37,809 nt of DNA. Source: an uncultured Bacteroidota bacterium. GTDB lineage: Bacteria; Bacteroidota; Bacteroidia; AKYH767-A; OLB10. Within the stretch, counting starts at the first letter, position 1, and every line of letters begins with the position of its first letter. The position numbers and the translations under genes were made by a program. Location: contig CAIRUC010000126.1 in assembly GCA_903881665.1 (NCBI GenBank), positions 1 to 37,809 on the forward strand, given 5' to 3'. Positions 32,939-37,809 of the stretch are shown here, piece after piece. The notes beneath the pieces were generated by a model. That model was not told where the DNA came from and ran no database searches. It worked only from the letters and a program-made list of their open reading frames with translations.

Positions 32939-34154
32939 GCAATTTAAAGGAATCAGCACATTGGCCCAGCAAGGCGTAATGATGCCGCAGGAAAGTGTTT
33001 TAGAAGTGGGTAAACTCAGGAAAGAACTTTTTATTGGGATCCCTAAAGAAACCTCCTTTCAGGAAAATAGGATCCCCTTAGTGCCCGAGTCTGTTGCTGT
33101 ATTGGTGAATAATGGCCATCAAATATTGGTGGAAACAGGTGCAGGAAAGAATGCCAATTTCACCGACTCCGACTATAGCGAAGTGGGAGCTAAAATCGCT
33201 TATTCTACAGAAGAAGTATACAAGTCTGATTTGATTATAAAAGTAGCTCCGCCTTCATTGGAAGAGCTCGATTATTTTAAAGATAAACAGTCGTTAATGT
33301 CGATTCTTCAAATTGGCATGCAGCAGGAAGGATTTTTACAAAGACTGTCGAGTAAAAAAATAACGGCTTTAGCGTATGAGTATTTAAAGGATGAAACCGA
33401 TGTATATCCGGTCATCCAGGCCATGAGTGAAATTGTAGGAAGTGCATCTATTCTCATAGCTTCTGAGTTATTAAGTAATACTGCAGGTGGTAAAGGTGAA
33501 TTGCTTGGCGGGGTTCCCGGAATTCCTCCAACAGAGGTGGTGATTCTTGGTGCAGGCACAGTAGGTGAGTACGCTGCCCGGGCGGCATTAGGCTTAGGCG
33601 CGAATGTGAAAGTGTTCGATAATTCTATTTATAAATTACGTCGCTTGCAACGAAATCTTGGTTCAAGGGTTTATACTTCAACATTAAATCCTGGCAACTT
33701 ATTGAAAGCGCTAAAAACTTGCGATGTTGCCATTGGTGCCATTTTAGGGAAAGAAGGACGATCTCCTGTGGTCGTTACCGAAGAAATGGTGAGTGAAATG
33801 CGCTTCGGATCTGTCGTGATTGATGTAAGTATCGATCAAGGTGGTTGCTTTGAAACATCTGAAGTGACAAATCACTCTAATCCAACATTTAGAAAGTATG
33901 GTGTGATACATTACTGTGTTCCAAATATTGCTAGTCGTGTAGCGCGTACGGCCTCTTACGCATTAAGTAATATTTTCACTCAGATTTTACTCGATATGGG
34001 CGAAGAGGGTGGAATGGATCCACTATTATGGCAAGATCATCATGTACGTTGTGCTGCTTATTTATATCGAGGCACAGTAACCAATAAATATGTTGCAGAT
34101 GTTTGTCAAATGCCATTTAGAGATTTGAATCTTTTGATGGCAACCCGTATCTAA
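32931..34154 (+). CDS. ald: Alanine dehydrogenase
   Basis: This 407-aa enzyme interconverts alanine and pyruvate with NAD. The N-terminal GIPKETSFQENRIPLVPESV block, the catalytic domain segment QAMSEIVGSASILIA, the Rossmann motif VVILGAGTVGEYAA and the region DVSIDQGGCFETS are typical of the alanine dehydrogenase / transhydrogenase alpha-subunit family. About 25 extra N-terminal residues precede the core. There are no transhydrogenase membrane parts, so alanine dehydrogenase is the better call. Its end overlaps the convergent nth gene by 4 bp. Confidence 0.88.
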   Translation: MSKQFKGISTLAQQGVMMPQESVLEVGKLRKELFIGIPKETSFQENRIPLVPESVAVLVNNGHQILVETGAGKNANFTDSDYSEVGAKIAYSTEEVYKSDLIIKVAPPSLEELDYFKDKQSLMSILQIGMQQEGFLQRLSSKKITALAYEYLKDETDVYPVIQAMSEIVGSASILIASELLSNTAGGKGELLGGVPGIPPTEVVILGAGTVGEYAARAALGLGANVKVFDNSIYKLRRLQRNLGSRVYTSTLNPGNLLKALKTCDVAIGAILGKEGRSPVVVTEEMVSEMRFGSVVIDVSIDQGGCFETSEVTNHSNPTFRKYGVIHYCVPNIASRVARTASYALSNIFTQILLDMGEEGGMDPLLWQDHHVRCAAYLYRGTVTNKYVADVCQMPFRDLNLLMATRI

Positions 34155-34795
34155 TTTTTCTTTTTACTTGAAAAGTATTTACAAGCGGATTTAATTTGAC
34201 AGACTGGACATTTCGGTGTTCGTGCTAAGCAAACGTATCGCCCGTGAAGTATTAGCCAATGGTGTGCTAAAGGAATTTGTTCTTCCGGAATGTGTTTTAC
34301 TAATTGTTTTTCGGCTGCAAATGGTGTTTTGGCATTTAATGTAAGGCCAATACGAGCCGATACTCTAAAGACATGCGTATCTACTGCCATTGCAGGCATA
34401 TTATAGATGACAGAAGCAATAACGTTCGCTGTTTTTCGTCCAACTCCTGGTAGTTTTACTAATTCATCTATTTCAGAAGGCACTTCTCCATTGAAATTAT
34501 TTACCAGCATTCTAGCCATTCCAGCAAGATGCTTTGCTTTGTTATTGGGATAACTAACGGAGCGTATATACGCAAATATATCTTCAGGAATTGCAGTAGC
34601 TAATTCTTCAACTGAAGTATAGGCTTCAAATAATGCTGGGGTTACTTGATTTACTCTTTTGTCGGTGCATTGAGCCGATAGTATTACGGCAACAAGTAGC
34701 TCGTAGGGGTTGCTGTACTGCAGTTCTGTCTCAGCGTTAGGATTGTTTTCGCTAAAATAGTCTAGAATATATTCGTATCGTTCTTTTCGTGTCAT
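34151..34795 (-). CDS. nth: Endonuclease III (DNA glycosylase/AP lyase)
   Basis: This 214-aa enzyme removes oxidised pyrimidines and cleaves the abasic site. The helix-hairpin-helix LPGVGRKTA contains the catalytic Lys, and AVDTHVFRV the catalytic Asp. The [4Fe-4S] loop is intact as C-x6-C-x2-C-x5-C (within VCLARTPKCPVCQIKSACKY). Length is normal. The stop codons of nth and ald overlap in convergent orientation, so neither transcript can end between the genes. Confidence 0.96.
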   Translation of the reverse strand: MTRKERYEYILDYFSENNPNAETELQYSNPYELLVAVILSAQCTDKRVNQVTPALFEAYTSVEELATAIPEDIFAYIRSVSYPNNKAKHLAGMARMLVNNFNGEVPSEIDELVKLPGVGRKTANVIASVIYNMPAMAVDTHVFRVSARIGLTLNAKTPFAAEKQLVKHIPEEQIPLAHHWLILHGRYVCLARTPKCPVCQIKSACKYFSSKKKN

Positions 34796-34828
34796 TGATG
34801 TAATAGCAAATAAATTGCAATGGTGTAA

Positions 34829-34866
34829 AAATAAGAAAGGCCCCGAATTGGAGCCTTTCTTATTTT
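34829..34866 (-). terminator. Terminator behind the HYR/SprB-repeat protein
   Basis: A 12-bp stem (aataagaaaggc / gcctttcttatt), extended by a short inner cc/gg pairing, lies just past the stop codon at 34880 on the minus strand and runs into Ts in that direction. It separates this gene from nth. Confidence 0.85.
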
Positions 34867-34879
34867 CTTATTTTTAAAT

Positions 34880-37809
34880 TTACTCAATAATAAATGGTTT
34901 TAGTTGGATTTCGCTTCCCGATTCAATTCTTAGCATATACATGCCTGCAGACAGATTCGTTTGCATAGGGAATTCATTTAATCCTTCTGTAGTTTGCTGC
35001 TCTTCGCTATAAATCATTCTTCCCGTTAAGTCGATAATTGATATTATGGTTTTTGTAGCTGCTTTTGCAGAAATAGCGATAGAGAAATTACCGTTTGAAG
35101 GATTTGGCATTATGTTCACTGTAGTGCCTGTTTCAAAGTTCCCTTCGCGACATGTTATAGTGTAAGCCAATGTTTTTGTTGAACTAGTACCCGCGCAAGT
35201 GCGATTCGCTTGTACGTTAATTCCTCCCGCTTTATTTCCAAAGTTTACGACAATTGAAGTAGATCCTTGCCCGCTAACGATTGTTGCAGTAGATGGAACA
35301 GACCATATGTATGACGTCACTCCTGTAATGGATGGTGTAGAGTAAGTAACGTTTTGTTGGTTTGCGCAAATTGTAGCAGGTCCGTTAATTACTGTTGGCG
35401 TTTGTGGTACTGCTTTTACACTTAATGTTCTTGCAATTCCTGCAGTGCCGCATTCGTTTAGTGAATACACGCTAATGATTCCTGGTACGAATCCAGGACT
35501 AAAATACATGGTGCACAATAGGCCGTTACTCGCGCCAATAATTGCCGCTCCTGTTGGTGGTGTCCATAAGTAAGCAGATGCGTTAGTAACAGCAGCAATG
35601 CTATACGTTACTGTAGTGTCGCAAAGGCCTGCAATTGGACCTGTGATATTTCCCGGTACACGTGTAATAGGAACTGAAGTTTTAAGTTGAGCAACCGAAT
35701 TTGCACAAGCAAAATAGGCTGTAACTTTAATTACTCCACCATTAAATGTATTATCGAAATCAATGTATGCCGTTGTGTCGGTGTTTGAAACAATTTTTGC
35801 TCCAGGAGGTATTGTCCATTTGATTGAATCGGCACCTTCAACTTTTCTTACACGATAGTAATTATTCTGAGCTCCTGGGCAAACAGTGCTTGGGCCAACT
35901 TGGAATTGGGCAGAACCAATATTATGTCGAATCCAAATTTGTCTTGTTAAACTAATTCCACATTCATTTTCTGCATTTACATACACGTAGGTTCCTGAAT
36001 TCGCAACATTGAATGGGAAATTAATATTTACTAGGTTAGTTCCTTGTCCTGATAGAATGGAACTTGTATTTCCAGTTGTCCAGTTATAGGTATTCGCATC
36101 TGATGCGCTTAATACACTGTAGTATGATTGATGCCCTAAACAAATTTGTGCTGAGCCTGTAATGTCAGATGGTCGAGCAGGTTTGTTCTTGACGTTGATA
36201 TAAATTGAAGCAATAGTTGCCGGACATCCTGAGATACTTACGGCATTGAGCGATAAAGTTGCATGTCCGGCTAAAATGTCGGCACTGCCCGGAGTATAAT
36301 TTGATATTAGATTGCTTGAGCCAAATACTCCGTCGCCGTCACTGGTCCACAAAATTGATTGATAAATGCCATCTACATAACCTTCAAGGTCAATTGAACT
36401 GTTATAGCAAATGGTAGTATTATCTGCAGTAAGAATTTGTACGCTGATAGGGTCAGGCTGTGTAATTGCAAAAGGGGCAATTACTGTACAATTATTTCCA
36501 TCAGTTACAATTACATTATAGTATCCTGAGAATAAATTGCTAATGGAATCAGTGATTTCGTTGTCATTGTCCCATATGTAGCTGTACGGTGTTTGTCCTC
36601 CAGTAACAATAGCAGCAGCTGTACCGCTATTATCGCCAAAGCAAGCATTAGAAGAAGTGTTAACTGCAACTGAATATGCCGCTGGATTAGATAAGCTGAA
36701 GCTAGCAATCTGCGAACATCCGTTTTCATCCGTTACTGTAACCGTATATGATCCTGCGGTAATAGAATTGATGTCTTCACTTGTTGCAAGGTTGCTCCAT
36801 AAGTATGTGTATGAGTTTGTTCCTCCTGATAGGCTAATGTTGATTGATCCGTTGCTTCCATTATGACATATCGGGTCGTTCGAAATTCCTGAAATGCTAA
36901 TTGAATTTGGTTCTGATATTGTAATCGTTGTTTGAGCAGAACATCCGGTTATATCGTTAACGGTAATAGTATGCGTTCCTGCGGCTAAACTAATTGTGCC
37001 ACTTCCAGTGTAATTTCCTGAACCTCCAACAACAGTTACTTCAACTTGAGCAGATCCTCCATGACAAAGAATCGGAGAAGTTATAACAGCTGATGCCGAT
37101 AAATTGTTGATTACATTAATTGTTGCTAAACATGAATCTTTGTTCCCTGTTTCGTCGGTTGCAATTAAATAAATATAGTTTAATCCAATGTTAGTGCAAT
37201 CAAAATTGTAGTTGCTTAATGATAAAATTGGAGGGAATGCATTGTCCGTTGATCCATTGTTTATTTGTGCTGTAGTAATTGAAGCGGTGCCATTTATTCC
37301 TAATGTAACACTAATGCTATTGCAATTTGCTACTGGATTTGTATTGTCGATAATGGTTATTGTAGCTAAACAAGAATCTTTATTTCCTGATGCGTCAGCT
37401 ACAATTAAATAAATGCCGTTGCTGCCCAGATTAGTATGGTCGAAATTTTGATTCGATAGTGTTAAAGAAGAAATTCCGCAGTTGTCAGATGATCCGTTGT
37501 CGATTTGAGATGCTGTAATAGTTGCTGTGCCAGAATTGTTAAGGGTAACAGTAATGTTTTTACATGATACAGTCGGTTTAATATTGTCGATAACAGTCAC
37601 CGTAGCGGCAGCTGAATCTTTATTTCCTGAAGCATCTTGCACAATTAAGTAAACGGTATTTGCACCCCGGTTACTACAAGAGAAAGCAGATTTGCTCAAT
37701 GTTAAAGAAGAGATTCCGCAGTTGTCAGATGATCCGTTGTTAATGTTAGCGGTAGTAAGCGTAGCACTTCCTGCTGCGTTAAGTGCTAATGAATAACTAG
37801 TGGTTACAA
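34880..37809 (-). CDS. Large T9SS cargo protein with HYR, SprB-like and PKD-like repeats (5' partial)
   Basis: The frame stays open to the window edge (first full codon at 37807), so at least 976 residues are seen and the signal peptide is missing. From the visible N-terminal side, three HYR-like repeats of about 80 aa carry SSDNCGISSLTLS, YLIVxDASGNKDS and an IDNxxPxxxC junction. Two or three SprB-like repeats follow (ICHNGSNGSINISLSGG, YLWSN, AGSYTVTVTDENGC). PKD/Ig-like domains (with TGPIAGLCDTTVTYS, TINGPATICANQQ-like units) come next. A T9SS type A signal ends it (IMPNPSNGNFSIAI, LTGRMIYSEE, LSAGMYMLRIESG). No enzymatic domain is visible in this part. The likely role is an adhesin or a surface scaffold; the missing N-terminal part could hold a catalytic domain. 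Confidence 0.85.
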   Translation of the reverse strand, partial: VTTSYSLALNAAGSATLTTANINNGSSDNCGISSLTLSKSAFSCSNRGANTVYLIVQDASGNKDSAAATVTVIDNIKPTVSCKNITVTLNNSGTATITASQIDNGSSDNCGISSLTLSNQNFDHTNLGSNGIYLIVADASGNKDSCLATITIIDNTNPVANCNSISVTLGINGTASITTAQINNGSTDNAFPPILSLSNYNFDCTNIGLNYIYLIATDETGNKDSCLATINVINNLSASAVITSPILCHGGSAQVEVTVVGGSGNYTGSGTISLAAGTHTITVNDITGCSAQTTITISEPNSISISGISNDPICHNGSNGSINISLSGGTNSYTYLWSNLATSEDINSITAGSYTVTVTDENGCSQIASFSLSNPAAYSVAVNTSSNACFGDNSGTAAAIVTGGQTPYSYIWDNDNEITDSISNLFSGYYNVIVTDGNNCTVIAPFAITQPDPISVQILTADNTTICYNSSIDLEGYVDGIYQSILWTSDGDGVFGSSNLISNYTPGSADILAGHATLSLNAVSISGCPATIASIYINVKNKPARPSDITGSAQICLGHQSYYSVLSASDANTYNWTTGNTSSILSGQGTNLVNINFPFNVANSGTYVYVNAENECGISLTRQIWIRHNIGSAQFQVGPSTVCPGAQNNYYRVRKVEGADSIKWTIPPGAKIVSNTDTTAYIDFDNTFNGGVIKVTAYFACANSVAQLKTSVPITRVPGNITGPIAGLCDTTVTYSIAAVTNASAYLWTPPTGAAIIGASNGLLCTMYFSPGFVPGIISVYSLNECGTAGIARTLSVKAVPQTPTVINGPATICANQQNVTYSTPSITGVTSYIWSVPSTATIVSGQGSTSIVVNFGNKAGGINVQANRTCAGTSSTKTLAYTITCREGNFETGTTVNIMPNPSNGNFSIAISAKAATKTIISIIDLTGRMIYSEEQQTTEGLNEFPMQTNLSAGMYMLRIESGSEIQLKPFIIE
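37090..37809 (-). repeat. HYR-like repeats with a 240-bp DNA period
   Basis: The 40-bp stretch at 37461-37500 recurs at 37701-37740 with one mismatch, exactly 240 bp (80 codons) away. The flanking unit at about 37200-37260 is related but more diverged. The array continues beyond the window. The near-identity suggests recent duplication or gene conversion. Confidence 0.8.

Overview
The window looks like a chromosomal segment of an environmental member of the Bacteroidota, plausibly Chitinophagales or Sphingobacteriales; I cannot name a genus. The evidence is the AT-rich composition, C-terminal sorting domains of the type IX secretion system (T9SS) on several very large secreted proteins, a PorX regulator, a fused LpxC/FabZ, and a Bacteroidota-type promoter (TTG, 20 nt, TAnnTTTG).

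Layout. Bases 1-402 are the end of an rRNA operon (23S 3' end, 5S, strong terminator). From 452 to 5429 (+) lie a putative outer-membrane porin and a secreted M4 (thermolysin-like) protease with a P-domain. A leftward cluster follows (8160-5493: a small secreted or outer-membrane protein, lipA, a GAPDH), divergent from osmC-guaD. Then come a LolC/E-like FtsX permease (leftward) and a NamZ-type exo-muramidase (rightward).

From 11672 to 23362 (-) is an accessory surface-protein region. It holds two tandem paralogues of 1842 and 1648 aa, each with signal peptide, LamG-like domain, unassigned enzyme-like core, beta-sandwich, long Ig-like array and T9SS type A signal. Upstream is a 145-aa protein that is little more than a signal peptide plus a T9SS type B (gliding-type) sorting domain. 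This is the most novel part of the window. The two cores share acidic motifs at identical spacing. The leader of the upstream paralogue carries a G8 tract, and a 12-bp element is shared with the region upstream of the small protein.

From 24043 to 25667 are a coiled-coil protein, a 51-aa membrane peptide on the opposite strand, and a sulfotransferase. From 30843 leftward to 25669 is the lipid A block: HD phosphohydrolase, lpxD, lpxC/fabZ, lpxA, ABC ATPase. Divergent from it runs porX-tsaE-ald (+), with nth convergent. The window ends inside a third large T9SS protein (- strand, 5' end missing) built of 80-aa HYR-like repeats, SprB-like repeats and PKD-like domains.

Functionally, several pieces converge on the cell surface: T9SS cargo, the T9SS regulator PorX, and the lipid A pathway that supplies the LPS to which many T9SS cargos are anchored. 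Every family name is from reading motifs by eye; no database search was run.
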